NCBI RefSeq assembly: GCF_050948215.1
Contig: NC_135152.1
Span: 1,212,310-1,276,309, forward strand
Source of the DNA: Halictus rubicundus
Lineage: Eukaryota > Arthropoda > Insecta > Hymenoptera > Halictidae
Length of the DNA: 64,000 bases
Reading direction: 5' to 3'
Shown here: piece by piece, positions 1 to 11,084 of the stretch
Layout of the letters: every line of letters begins with the position of its first letter
Numbering within the stretch: the first letter of the stretch is position 1
The notes under the pieces: generated by a model
The model's database searches: none
What the model was told of the DNA's origin: nothing
The model's input: the letters and a program-made list of their open reading frames with translations, nothing else
Program-made: the position numbers and the translations under genes

Positions 1-149
1 ATGGGCAATCATGATGTCTAGACAATTCTAGAAAAATATAATATTAAATTCCCTACATTTCAATTTAAATAAGATAAGCTAATTTTTAAAGTAAGTGGCA
101 AATAACTCCACACAATCAAATTGTACAAAAATTTTAACAGCTTATAGCT

Positions 150-714
150 GGCAAAGATTATTCGAAGAAAATTATTCGAAGCGTTTGAATAGCAATACAG
201 ATCAAATTATATCGTGTTTAGTGTCATTTTAATCAGAAAAACTCCACAAATAGGTTGATGGAAGTGCTATAAAAAAATAATGAAAAATAAAGAAGTTTTG
301 TAATTTGATTAGTAGTAGTTTCACACCGATATACCTGCTCTCGCCTCGGATCGCGCGGCTGCCGTTTATTGCACCGCTGGGCGACCGAGGTGGCACGAGC
401 TTCTGGGCCTGGGCCGACGGGGCTCGAAGCCGCTTATTCAAGCTGACGAAAATTATTCGAAATTCGGAAGAATTAGTCGTAGCCTCCGAATAACAGTACA
501 GATAAAAAATGAAAATTTAATTTGAACCTTCGAATATAAAAAAGTATTTTTATTCGTCGGATAAATTCTCATCTAATAAAATTATTTATTCGACACTCGT
601 CCAATAAAGATGCTTTTTTTTTATTCGAACCTTCAAATAACAAATAAAGATAAAGTATCTTTTATTCGAATTTTTATTTAAATAATTTTTTATCCCAAAT
701 AATGCCCATCTCTG
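150..714. mobile_element. hAT-type non-autonomous element, right end only
   Basis: The right terminus reads TGCCCATCTCTG, a one-mismatch version of the inverted terminus TGCCCAACTCTG seen at 5119, 23272 and 31757. The interior is dense in TTCGAATAA-type words and carries the same internal module as the copy at 3508-5119 (GTGTCATTTTAATCAG around 220-235). The left end is not identified and may lie outside the window. No transposase is encoded. Membership of the repeat family is clear; hAT assignment rests on the 31082 copy, which has an 8-bp duplication. Confidence 0.6.
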
Positions 715-767
715 CGAGGGCCGTTAGCACCGTGAAAGATTTACTTAATATTACTTAATAACGAGTG

Positions 768-770
<3 letters not shown>

Positions 771-822
<52 letters not shown>
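771..822. repeat. (GA)n microsatellite
   Basis: Uninterrupted GA dinucleotide tract of about 50 bp immediately right of the hAT-type terminus. Length is likely polymorphic. Confidence 0.95.
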
Positions 823-827
<5 letters not shown>

Positions 828-1765
828 GTGAAGAGTGTGCGTGCGAGAGGAAGTGAATTCGAAGAAGATTGAAAGAAGGATATGGAAAGGGATGACGGAA
901 TATTTTTAATGTGTATTAATTTTTTATTTCAATTGAATTTATTTTTAAACTCTTACAATTAGTATAATTGTAATATAATTTAATATAATTTAAAATATAT
1001 AATTTAATTTAAAAAGCACATTTAATTTAAAATATGATTTAATATAATTTAAAATTAGCAGTAAAATGTGCTGTTTGGATCACTGATAAGTGCTGTTTGG
1101 TGATTTTCTTTTATTTTTGTTATTTTAAGTGGAGGTTAAATGCTTTACGCACAACTTCTCGGGGCCATTCCAACCCCGAGAAAGGGTGGGACTCCCCTAG
1201 CGATCGCCCTCGTTTCAGAGGGGCGATGTGTCAGCGAGGGTTTACCCACTAAAACTCCTCCCTCCACTTGCGCCCCCGGTTACCATCCCTCCGCCTGCTC
1301 CCAGGGATTAATGTATCTGGCCGCACTGCCCAACGGCTTCTTGTGCCGGACCCTTTCCTCGCGAGCTCTCAGGACCACTCGCATCGAATCTTGAAATTCG
1401 AGGCGAGTGGGCCTTGAGAAAGCTGTGCTTTCACAAACTGCATCTGCAACATTATTTAACAAAGATTCTTTACACGGTCATATTAATGTTAATGTATTAA
1501 GCAATAAATAATTCTTACCGAAAAGGGCCCGCACAATTTTCGTGGGACACAATAATGGTTGGCAACTGTCCGTACCAAACCATGTGTATGAGGGTAAGAG
1601 GCACTGAGTGCGTCTTTTAGATTATACCCTCCAATATGAGCAAAAAAGTCATACTGTAATACTGTCATACTGTCATTACTGTAATTTCAATTTCTTAAAT
1701 TACATGCTGATCCATTTTCTTCTCTATGCGGTCGAACTTTTTCATCAGTTGCTCGTATTGTTACA
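823..1765. other. Intergenic stretch with a GC-rich island, no gene recognised
   Basis: Mostly AT-rich sequence. The segment 1130-1460 is clearly GC-richer and contains short open frames on both strands (1140-1394 plus, 1280-1462 minus). I recognise no domain in either. The composition resembles the tail of a degraded retroelement, but I cannot assign it. Confidence 0.4.
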
Positions 1766-2391
1766 TCAATTGCTCGTATTGGGATGTGGTGATTGTTGCG
1801 GGGGGGGGGGGGTGCATGGAAACATGGTGGTCTGTGGTGGTATAGGACGTGGTGGTAGATAGGATGAGGAGGAAGAGGACAAATCTATCGGCGAGGAGGT
1901 TGATGGTGGTATAGGAGGAGGATTGTTAAGCAATGATGTCGATCCATGATTTTCCGGCGAATCGGCTTCTAGAATTCGCCGGAGCTCCTCATCGGAGTCA
2001 CCGGCACTAGGCAATGGAATGAGGCGTTTCCGTCGCCGAGGCCCCTCATCCGACGAGGTGGTCTTATACCTCGCCGGTTTCTGGATCGTTCTCTCTGGTC
2101 GACGGTCTCGAATCTGAAAAACATATGAAAAATTATATAATGATATACCGATAATATATACAATATTTTAGATTAATTATATGATACAGGAGACTGAAAC
2201 TTACCAGTTCCATTGCCCCAATTGTTGCCTACGAATCCGAACTGGAAAAAATTCGCTTTTCGATCGTCTTTATCGAATGCACGATAGCGAATGACCGTAG
2301 CGATTTTCATTTTTCTGCATGCGGTCGTTATAAACAAATGACATTCAAATCCCGCGCCAACCGTGCGCATGCCCTTAAGGATATAACACAA
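1766..2391 (-). pseudogene. Multi-exon ORF fragment with Pro/Ser-rich terminal exon
   Basis: Two coding-like blocks lie on the minus strand. The upstream block (2391 to about 2210) encodes a segment containing HLFITTACRKMKIATV and ends at a consensus donor (CTG|GTAAGT). The downstream block follows a strong acceptor (TTTTTCAG near 2115) and encodes a basic then Pro/Ser-rich tail ending in PPPPQQSPHPNTSN. A C13 homopolymer at 1800-1812 decides the frame: a slip there would open a tail with duplicated QYEQLM and a short helix KKFDRIEKK. The upstream block recurs at about 51876-51998 (minus), so this is a repeated unit and not a unique gene. Joining the exons in the simplest phase gives a stop, so I treat it as decayed. 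The function is unknown. Confidence 0.4.
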
Positions 2392-3239
2392 TAATACGCG
2401 TAAATATTAATGCACACATTAATGATTTAATTAATTTAATTCTTAATTTTTAATTTTAATACATTAATTTCTTTTAAAGCTATAATATGTATAACCACAG
2501 ACGAGGTATAGGAGTAGACCAATCACCATATGGGGTTTCGTGTCTCACATGTAAACAACTGGTTTTCTTACGCCCTCTACGCTGACGAACGATAAATGTT
2601 GGAACTAGATCCACAAAAATGATCAAATCTGGTCAAATACAAATGATTGACGAGTTATGTACATATCTGATTTTATGATTATAGGTTCAAATTATATTTT
2701 TTTATTTGATGTCATTATGTTATATATCTACAATTATCTTTATCAATACAATATTAATAAATATAGATACTACGTTTCCAAATTATAGAAATACAATTTT
2801 CATAAACCTTGAACGTAAATAACAATTCTCCATACGTATAATTATTATTCGCATTTCTACAATTTTTTAACACTATTAATACGCAACCATTTTGAATATA
2901 TTTTGTAACTGAACTTGAAAAAGAAATTAAATTGAAATTTACTATATATTTTCATGTATATTTCATTTAAAAAACATAAACTTTAGCTTTAAAGAATCAT
3001 CCAAAATATCAATTAATATTAGTTGTAAAATTCGAAAGAGTTAAGAATTAATAAATCAATAATTATGTAGTTGATCTTTTTTGCAAGATGTCAATCTATT
3101 TCACTACTGACTGAGAACGTAGTTGCATTATTTTCTTTCACGTTTGTAGTGAGAAAATAAACGACGAAGGCAACAGTACGTCTCCTTACGTTGCTTCTAC
3201 TACGCACGCGCTACACACAAGCGTACCTCTATTCTGTCC

Positions 3240-3505
3240 GTGTGAGATGCCAGCTCGACTGTTCGACGCGTTCCGCCGAATTCACGTTACCGAAGTTTCG
3301 AGCGCCTGAGCCGCAATCGATTCCCGGTTCGGCGAGGCGCACATTTTGCTACAACTTTTAAACTAAAAAAGATATGCGAAATTTGGACTAGACATCTTTT
3401 TTAAAGATCGGGTTTAATGGCGTATACTAAAATATGTTCTATATTTTTTACATCATTTTTTTTTTTTTGTTGATTTTTAAGACTAATCCGGATAAGATGG
3501 TCAAA
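3240..3505. repeat. Dispersed repeat (CGATTCCCGGTTCGGCGAGG family)
   Basis: This block recurs in the same orientation at about 5128-5330, on the other side of the nested hAT-type element, and in a more diverged form at about 21990-22215. Shared words include GGTTCGGCGAGGCGCA and AACTAAAAAAGATAT. No coding potential is seen. The close direct pair around the nested element could be a local duplication or two copies of one family. Confidence 0.6.
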
Positions 3506-3507
3506 AG

Positions 3508-5119
3508 CAGAGTTGGGCATTATTTCGATAAAAAATTATTTAAATAACGATTCGAATAAAAGATACTCTATCTTTATTCGTTATTCGAAGGTTCGAATAA
3601 GAAAAGTATCTTTATTCGACGAGTATCGGATAAATAATTTTATTCGACGAGAATTTATCCGATGAATAAAGATAATTTTTTTTATTCGAAGCGGATTTAT
3701 TCGAACTTCGAATAATTTTTTCATCTTTTATCTGTATCTTTTATTCGAAGGCTTCGAATAAATCTTCGAATAACTTTTGCCGAGCGCCGAGCTTCAAAGA
3801 CCCAGCGACGCCAGACGACATACATTGTAAGCGGATGGAGAATCGCGCACGTATGAAAGTTTAAACTTTTAGATTTTTCAATATATCCTCATTAAATTGT
3901 GACGAGCGAATGGAGGGGATTTTCCTGATGAAAATGAGGTCAAATTCGAGTGCAATCGAACAAGTTTCACTGATACGTAATGTTACGATAAAAATTACAA
4001 TCTCATTAAAGACAGTCCAAATGATATCGTGTTTGGACTCATTTTGATCGGGACAAGCTCTACAACTCATTCGTCTTAACAATATTGTTCTGATTAAAAA
4101 CATAAAAGCATAAATTGCCAATAATGCACGATTCTCCATCCGCTTACATTGTATGCCGTTTGGCAGTCGCTGGGTCTTCGACGTTCGGCGCTCGTCGGTC
4201 CTCGTCGGCCTTCGTCGCCGTTTATTCTTCGAGCTGGCAAAAGTTATCCGAAGATTTATTCGAAGCCTTCGAATAAATCTACGGATAAAAATGCTAAATA
4301 CAGTCCAATTTGTACCGTGTTTAGTGTCATTTTAATCAGAAGAATGCCACGAATTAGTTGGCGCAAGTCCCATAAAAAAATCCTGAAAAACAATGAAGTT
4401 TTGCAATTGGATTGGTAGTTGTTTCACACCGATATCTCGCGACTCTACGAGCTCGGAACTTCAAAGACCAGCGACCGACCAACGGCCTACAATGTAAGAA
4501 GATGGAGAATCGTGCATTGTTGGCAATTTATGCTTTTATGTTTTTAATCAGAATAATATTGTTAATACGAATGAGCTGTGGAGCTTCTCCCGATCAAAAT
4601 GAGTCCAAACACGACATCATTTGGACTATCTTCAATAAGAATGTAATGTTTATCGTAACATTACGTATCAATAAATTTGTTCGATTACACTCGAATTTGG
4701 ACTCATTTTCATCAGGAAAAGCCCCTCAATTCACCCGTCGCAATTTTATGGTGGTATATTGAAAAATCTAAAAGTTAAACTTGCATTCGTACGCGTTTCT
4801 CCATCTGCTTACATTGTATGCCGTTTGTCAGTCGCTGGGTCTTTGAAGTTCGGCTCTCGTCTGACCTCGTTGCTGTTTATTCGAAGCCTTCGAATAAACG
4901 ATACGGATAAAAGATGAAAAAATTGTTCCAAGTTCGAATAAATCCGCTTCGAATAAAAAAAATTATCTTTATTCATCGGATAAATTCTCGTCGAATAAAA
5001 TTATTTATTCCACAAAGATACTTTTTTTATTCGAACCTTCGAATAACGAATAAAGTTAAAGTATTTTTTATTCGAATCGTTATTTAAATAATTTGTTATC
5101 TAAATAGTGCCCAACTATG
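3508..5119. mobile_element. hAT-type non-autonomous element with internal palindrome
   Basis: The left end CAGAGTTGGGCA and right end TGCCCAACTATG are inverted copies; terminal similarity runs for more than 50 bp (ATTATTTAAATAACGATTCG and its inverse). About 3831-4150 is the inverse of about 4480-4820, giving a second, inner palindrome. The flanking 8-mers (GTCAAAAG and TCTGGAAG) do not match, so no target duplication survives. No transposase. Nested inside the 2495-5981 element. Confidence 0.7.
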
Positions 5120-6200
5120 TCTGGAAGTAGCGCATTCGATTCCCGGTTCGGCGAGGCGCATATTTTGCTATAACTTTTGAACTAAAAAAGATATCAAAGT
5201 GAAATTTAAACTGAAAAAATTAAAAAGAATCGGGTTTAATGGTATGCACTGAAATATGTTTTGTATTTTTAAATAATTCTTTTTGTTTTTTAAATTTAAT
5301 TACCCTTAAAAAATGTTCAAAACTAGTTATTATAAATATTGTTGTTCAATCTTTTATCAATCCCAAATAATTAAATTTATTAGAATATATATGCTGCAAA
5401 TGAAAAGCAATATCAGAAGTAGATTGAATAGGTAGCTATTAAATAGTTATATGAAATTAGTGATATGAACGTCGTATTTTTTAAAATTAAATTTAAAGTA
5501 CGTTCTTACTTTTGGCTAATATTGAACTAATTTAATTTCTTATAATTATGTTATTACACTGTTGTAGTTGTAATTGCACAGGGAAGAAGACTGACGTAGT
5601 AGAAAGAACAAGAAAAAAGTGTTTAACGAAAAAAAAATCATTCCATGCGGGATTCGATCCGGACCAAAATATTCTCAGCCGGAAACGTTACGTTATTATT
5701 ATTATTACGTTACGTCTCCTTCGATGCACTCGCGTGTCAGCCGTAATGGAATTAAGAGGAAACAACATTCTTTTGTTCCATTCATCATATGAATCCTCGA
5801 CATGAGATTTAAAATTATATCAGCAACAGCGCCATTGTAGAATATCGGTTCGACAATATTAGTTCTGGATGATACAGTAGGATGTGACACGGAATGGTAC
5901 AGGGGCTCTAGAGCCCCCCGAGCGTGAGACAGAAAAATACATTGGGTGATTGGTCTACTCCTATATGTACCTCGTCTGTGGTATAACTTTCAATTTATGA
6001 TGCGCGTATGTCAGGTGTTGCGCGTTACGCGATCATGCGCAGTGCAGTTTGCGACACCAGACCGGGAATAACACCTCTCACGACGAAGGTGTCTGTGTTT
6101 CGACACGCGCACTGATTCCGTCGTGTTTGATTAGTGATTCCTTTGTTAGTTAATTACTAATTATTAAGTTGGTGAATTAACTCTGAAGCAGTGAAGACTG
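5120..6200. other. Non-coding sequence, right arm of the TATAA element and piggyBac-mosaic upstream region
   Basis: Contains the second copy of the 3240 dispersed repeat (5128-5330), the right end of the 2495-5981 element, then about 200 bp preceding the TE-protein ORF. A short tRNA-T-arm-like string (GGATTCGATCC near 5650) is present but no cloverleaf could be assembled. No gene is supported. Confidence 0.45.
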
Positions 6201-6340
6201 GATGAACAGTGGATTCGAAGGAAGGAAGGATAGAAGCAGAGAAGACGCCAGATAAGTATTGCCACGTGGTATTGTTACCAATACACGTAACACATTATTA
6301 TATATTTTGTATATTCTTTATTCAGTTTTCTTTTACCCTC

Positions 6341-6840
6341 ATGGATCGTAGATTTTTTAAAAATTCGGTTTCGCGAAAACCGTATAATAAATTACGCGCT
6401 AGGCAGAAACGAAGTATTCGGCGCGAAATAGCCTCAAATTTGAGGAAGTTTTCAGGTGACAATAAATTACAAAGTCCCCCTAGTGTTGATAATCTGCAGG
6501 ACATTCCCAGCACGTCTTCTTTATCCGTGCCTGTCAGTAATAATAATAATGAAACTCTTCTTAATATTCCCACCACATCTTCATTCACGCATGATTCCTC
6601 TTCTACCTCTTCATGCGATGATGTGGTTTGGGAGTCTGCTGGTACTGTTTCAGAAGTATCATTTCGTGATCGTTTGGCATCTTGCTTTGTGGACAATAAT
6701 TTAACGTACACTCTGGGGAACAACATCTTATCTCTTCTACATACCCATTCGTGTTTTTCTAGTTTGTCGAAAGATATATGAACGCTCATTGGTACACCAC
6801 GTACCAGTGTGGTCACATCTGTGGTAGAACCAGGAGAGTT
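6341..6840 (+). pseudogene. N-terminal module of a TE-encoded protein, truncated
   Basis: From the ATG at 6341 the frame encodes a basic start (MDRRFFKNSVSRKPYNK), a Ser/Thr/Asn-rich linker and a conserved-looking block with SFRDRLASCFVDNNLTY and HTHSCFSSL. A stop at 6779-6781 interrupts it, after which the same frame continues TLIGTPRTSVVTSVVEPGEF to a second stop at about 6842. This pattern (RDRLA..F, LPKD.RTLL.TPR, EPGE) resembles the start of a transposon protein family I know from insect genomes, whose DDE core normally follows. Here the core is missing and foreign sequence begins. TE origin likely; superfamily not assigned. Confidence 0.5.
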
Positions 6841-6842
6841 CT

Positions 6843-6950
6843 AGGCCCTTCAGTTCCATGCAATTTAAGACTAAGAACTTTAAAATCGATGGCATAGTTT
6901 TCGAGATATTGAGCTGTTCAGAGTTATGTGGGCCACCCTGTATATATTAC
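6843..6950 (-). mobile_element. TACAGGGTG-type repeat fragment
   Basis: Ends in CCACCCTGTATA, the inverse of the TACAGGGTG terminus common in insect interspersed repeats and seen again at 54170. It shares TTTTCGAGATATT-type sequence with that copy. It separates the TE-protein N-terminus from the piggyBac core and supplies the first roughly 31 codons of the open frame that starts at 6858, so that ATG is not a genuine piggyBac start. Confidence 0.5.
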
Positions 6951-8026
6951 GATTCCTGCATTTTAAGAGTCGATAATACAGACGATAATAATAATGTTGC
7001 TGACAGAGCACATAAAATACAGCCCATTATAGATATTTTAATAAACCGTTACCAAAAAACATATAGACCAGGATGCCATATAGTTGTCGACGAAAGCTTA
7101 TTATTATGGAAAGGGAGACTTTCATTTAAACAGTATATACCAAGTAAACGGGCAAGATTTGGATTAAAATCTTTTATTTTAGCTAAATGTGAAACCGGAT
7201 ATGTTTACAATTTAAAATTATACAGTGGGCAACTGTTATATAACCAAAAGTCTACGTCACTTGGAATTTCCGGTTCTATTGTGATGGATTTATCCAAAAA
7301 CCTATTAAATGAAGGAAGAACTATATATCTCGACAATTGGTACACTTCTCCACCATTATATGAAGAATTGTATAAACATGACACACATGTTTGTGGTACA
7401 GTTCGAATGGGGAGAAAAGGTATGCCATGTGACGAGGAAGTAAAAAGAATAAAGGCGAAGAAAGGCGAATTAATAGTACGATATAACAAATTCATGTCAT
7501 TTTGCGGATGGAAGGATAAAAGATTGGTATTAAGTCTTACTACTTTACATATCCCACGTTTGGAAACTTCTGGGAAAATTGATCACACTACAGGCCAGTA
7601 CATAAAGAAACCAAATATAATTTTAGACTATAACATGCACATGGGTGGAGTAGATCATGTAGACCAACTTTTACACGGATACGAATCATTCCGAAAAACA
7701 CTAAAATGGTACAAGAAATACTTCTTTTACTTGCTGGACATTACAATATGTAACACCCTCGCAATATGGAATTGTCTCCACGCAGACAAGAAAAGTTTTC
7801 GGGAAATTTCAGAAAATATATTAACCGGATTAGTAAAGAAATATCAAATTCCACAAGACAATTTATACTTTAAAGGGAAAAAATAAAGTTTTCTCTCCTT
7901 TCGCTTTACATACCGATGTTTCCCCAAGTCAATACGTTAAGTCAAACACGTTATTATTGTAAAAACTGTAATGTAGCACTATGTGTGGATCCATGCTTCC
8001 AAATATTTCATATAAAGGACAAATAA
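6951..8026 (+). pseudogene. piggyBac-family transposase, 5'-truncated with 3' frameshift
   Basis: DDE_Tnp_1_7-type piggyBac transposase core, normally a nuclear cut-and-paste enzyme acting at TTAA. Numbering from the open frame at 6858, the catalytic aspartates are visible at D78 (VVDES), D159 (YLDNWYTS) and D266/D269 (MGGVDHVDQ). The spacings (81 and 107) are close to those of the founding piggyBac enzyme, 78 and 101. The frame stops at 7886. The C-terminal zinc finger (CKNCNVALCVDPC, then H) continues in another frame to a stop at 8026, implying a frameshift between about 7880 and 7950. The N-terminal domain is absent, replaced by unrelated repeat sequence, so the gene is almost certainly dead. 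No piggyBac-type termini were found around it. Confidence 0.85.
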
Positions 8027-8111
8027 ACATCATTCTTCAAAAAAATATTTTCAAATTATAACTCTCGTACCAATAATCATCCCAATAGCTCATCGGTGGC
8101 GATATACGAAC

Positions 8112-8254
8112 GAAACTTGGTCGCGAGATAACTCGTCTGTGGCACAGCGGAAGCGAAATTGCGTCGCGAGATAACTCGTCTATGGTTGTCGTACGCACGG
8201 TATTTCGTCGCCAGAGAGTCGTCGCGAGATAACTCGTCGGTGGTCGCGAAGTGG
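8112..8254. repeat. Three imperfect units of TCGCGAGATAACTCGTC
   Basis: The word TCGCGAGATAACTCGTC occurs three times (about 8113, 8152 and 8222) with 22-50 bp variable spacers. It ends just left of the TTAA at 8255. No function inferred. Confidence 0.7.
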
Positions 8255-8258
8255 TTAA

Positions 8259-9262
8259 GGGCCAGTTTTCCTACGTGGCCTTGAGTCGCCACGCTCCAAA
8301 CAGGAACTAGGAGAAGCTTCCTAGCGATCTTCACGCTACAAACGGCCGCTAGGAGAAGCTCAAATGACAGTGTATGTGCCGTGTACGTGCCGTGTGCGTG
8401 TGCCATGGTATGCCCCACACAACGCTAGATCCGCAAGAACGAAAAAGATTGCAAGGGTTCGGGAGGCGGCAAATCATTGTTCGATAATGCAAAGATGGGG
8501 CTTTCCAGGGGTGAAAAGCGTTAGATAAAAGATAAATCTAGAGCGCTCGCGAACGAACAGGTCCTACTTTTGCGTTTTCTAGGCGTAATTTGCAATATTC
8601 GGCAGAATGTAGATATAAGGACACATTTTCTTAAATAACCGGGTTCTTATTGAGAATGTTGACGGCGAGCGCTCTAGCGGTGACATATACAATGTCAATG
8701 CAACGCCTATTATATTGTATAATTACGTATTAAACAAAGGATTTGCCGCCCCCGAAAAACCATCCCACAGCTATTATTTTGCTCAAATATAGTTCCGGCA
8801 TTTTTCGCTACGAGCGCTGTATTCTCTTTCCGATCATTGTCGTCGTCAGCAGTCACTATGCTCGAATGAGAGTCGTGCGCAACACTCACACACCGCCAGG
8901 TCGGCGTGTACGTGTACCTACGAGAATAGCAAGGGTCCGGGATGCCGCGAATCATTCCTCGATAATGCAAAGATGGGGCTCATCAGGAGTCAAAAGCGCT
9001 AGATAAAAGATAAATCTAGAGCGCTCGCCATCAAACAGGTCCGACTCTTGCATTTTCGAGCAACATTTTGCATTATTCGGTCGCATGATGCCTGTCAGAG
9101 AGGCGATCTGAGCACGCGTGGCCGACATCGTAAACGACGGCGCTGCCGTAGCTTCGTTCGAACAGCCGTGCCTCGGCACACTCACACACCGCCAGGTCGG
9201 CGTGCACGTGTACCGATGAGAATAGCAAGGGTCCGGGATGCCGCGAATCATTCCTCGATAAT
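8259..9262. repeat. Left arm (subterminal inverted repeat) of the TTAA element
   Basis: The first ~600 bp matches the inverse of about 24430-25009. The distal part contains two related units, each with ACACACCGCCAGGTCGGCGTG and GCAAGGGTCCGGGATGCCGCG, spaced about 300 bp apart (about 8888 and 9185). Small open frames here (for example 8710-8970 minus, 9048-9338 plus) are by-products of the repeat and show no domain. Confidence 0.75.
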
Positions 9263-9364
9263 GCCGAGGAGAAAAAATGGGGAAAAAATGGATGCATATT
9301 TTGAGGATGATATGAAAAAGGAAAAGTTAGGAAAATAAAAAAACATAATAGAATATATTTTTTT

Positions 9365-10928
9365 TTACATATTTATTGTGATAGATTTGTTGCCACGCCC
9401 CCCGCTGCCTTTACGCCCCCCGCGGCCTCCGCGCCCCCTGTAGCCGCCTCGCCAGCCGCGGCCACCGCGCCGGCCCCCTCTTCGATATGAATTTCTTTTC
9501 ATGTTTTTCATGAGCTTTGCCTGAAACATGTACACAACATTTATATACAAGATTTATATTTAACATATATATAACATATTTTTATGTTTTTCTAACTCAC
9601 AAGCATTTCCTCCGTCATTTGGATGACGGGGCTTGGTGGAGGGGGGGGGGGGGCGTTGATGCCGGGGCAGCGGATGTGTTGGCAACGTCGCCGCGGCCGT
9701 TTTCAATTTTCTGTTGGAAAAAATGTAACGTTGTAGAAATAAATAATAAATCTTTACGAATGATAAAATATACCGTCTACTCACTACATTTGTGATTGGC
9801 CTCCCAATCCTAAGGCGGGCGACGCACAGTGGGGTATTTGGCCCGAAAAGCCGGAAAAAAGTCAATTTCAAAAATTTAACGTAAACTGTAATTTTTTTAT
9901 TGCTCGAAGTTGTTGAATGTGTGTAGAACATTGTACTAAATTGTTTTTATTCATTTGTAAGTTTATGAATGTCTAAACTTAATCGAAAGTCGAGAGATTC
10001 TATGACTTGTATTGCCTTTCCAATCATGCTATAACATATCGTACATTTATTAGTGATTTTTACATGCTTTAAAAAAGCTGTGTAATTTTTTGCTTTATGG
10101 ACATCTTTTAGGTAAGTATGGACTACACTCTCAGACTGTTTTCACTTTTTTATTATACTCATTTATAAAGTTATTAATATTTGAATATGATCAATAATTC
10201 AGAAATTATTTTTACAATTATAAGACTTCATTAACGATTTTATTATGGTTCTGAGTGAGTCCCGATGGTCTTTCTGGTCTCATTATATTCGGTAGAGATT
10301 TGCGATTCCAAGCTAATAAAGTTTGGTTCCAGATTTGTCCAGATTGACGTTTTATAGCTAATTTAGTATTAGCGTTTAGAAGTGTTTTACGTACGCAAAT
10401 TAATGGTAATAATTTAAAAATATTCTTAAAATACATATCTACTTATTAAAACATTTCATGATCTACATATTTTGTATTACAATAATAATTTACATCATTT
10501 TAACATAATTTACGTGTAAAAATACTTTTTCTAGCTTTTCGGTGCACGTACTCCACAAGCGCCACGATTTTTCAAGGGTTTCCGATAATCTGACGAAAAA
10601 AAGGTTCGAACAAAAGATTAACAGTATTCAGATGTCTACAAATTTCAATACATAAAATTTCGGAAAAAATTTTTTTTTTATAAAAAGTGAGGATCAATTT
10701 AATTTTTTAACTGTTAAGATATATTTTCGATCTCATAATGTTATAGCTGATGTTCAGACGAATTCAACGACCACCTACATTGTGGCATTGAGCCTGTATA
10801 TAACGCTTAAATAATTTTTTCCGGTTTTTCGGGCCAAATACCCCACTGTGCGACGGCCGCCGTCACTGCCGCCGGTAGTGACAGCGTTGCTGGAGCCGTC
10901 GGTGGTGCTGGCGCCACCCCCGCCGGTG
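9365..10928 (-). CDS. Putative three-exon gene, Pro/Ala-rich with RGG tail (interrupted)
   Basis: Reading leftwards, an Ala/Pro-rich exon (10928-10851 plus 9819-9792, split by the Transib-like MITE) ends at a GTGAGT donor. A second exon (9710-9601) follows acceptor TTCCAACAG and ends at GTGAGT. The last exon (9520-9365) follows TGTTTCAG and encodes LAKLMKNMKRNSYRRGGRRG followed by further RGG/GGR repeats. AATAAA overlaps the end. Exons 1 and 3 are open in compatible phase; exon 2 has a C13 run that is one base short of keeping the frame, which may be slippage, assembly error or decay. RGG tails usually bind RNA; that function is inference only. With the 1-kb MITE in exon 1, this copy is probably non-functional. 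Confidence 0.4.
9825..10850. mobile_element. Transib-like MITE, 1026 bp
   Basis: Perfect inverted ends CACAGTGGGGTATTTGG and inverse, flanked by a 5-bp direct duplication CGACG (9820-9824 and 10851-10855). A 5-bp GC-rich duplication with a CACAGTG terminus is the hallmark of Transib transposons, the family ancestral to RAG1. No transposase frame is visible inside, so it is non-autonomous. It sits in the first exon of the RGG-tail gene model. A second family member lies at 19913. Confidence 0.8.
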
Positions 10929-11084
10929 CTGGTGTCACGTAATAATAACTCGATTGTTAATAAAAATAAGCAGATGCTAGACTGTTGTCCAGCATTGACT
11001 CTCTTTATTCAGTATTACATAAATAAACCGACAGTATTTCGATCCGCGTACTTTTGTGGTTCCTTAGCGACTGATGATCCGTAT

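Larger units (their letters stand above)
2495..5981. mobile_element. 3.5-kb inverted-repeat element flanked by TATAA
   Basis: The left end starts CCACAGACGAGGTA and the right end is its inverse, with about 38 bp of inverted similarity interrupted by one 4-bp indel. TATAA flanks both ends exactly (2490-2494 and 5982-5986), consistent with a 5-bp target duplication. The interior has no recognisable transposase and carries the nested hAT-type element at 3508-5119. Superfamily unknown; the TIR is visible, the duplication is short and AT-rich so could be chance. Confidence 0.55.

Noticed and set aside
1140..1462. ORFs on both strands of the GC-rich island
   Set aside because: No motif, no splice context, and equal openness on both strands suggests composition rather than coding.
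5640..5700. tRNA-like T-arm (GGATTCGATCC)
   Set aside because: No matching box A or acceptor stem could be found.
8077..9338. Several 80-110-codon ORFs in the left TTAA arm
   Set aside because: They overlap on both strands and follow the repeat units; no domain is recognisable.
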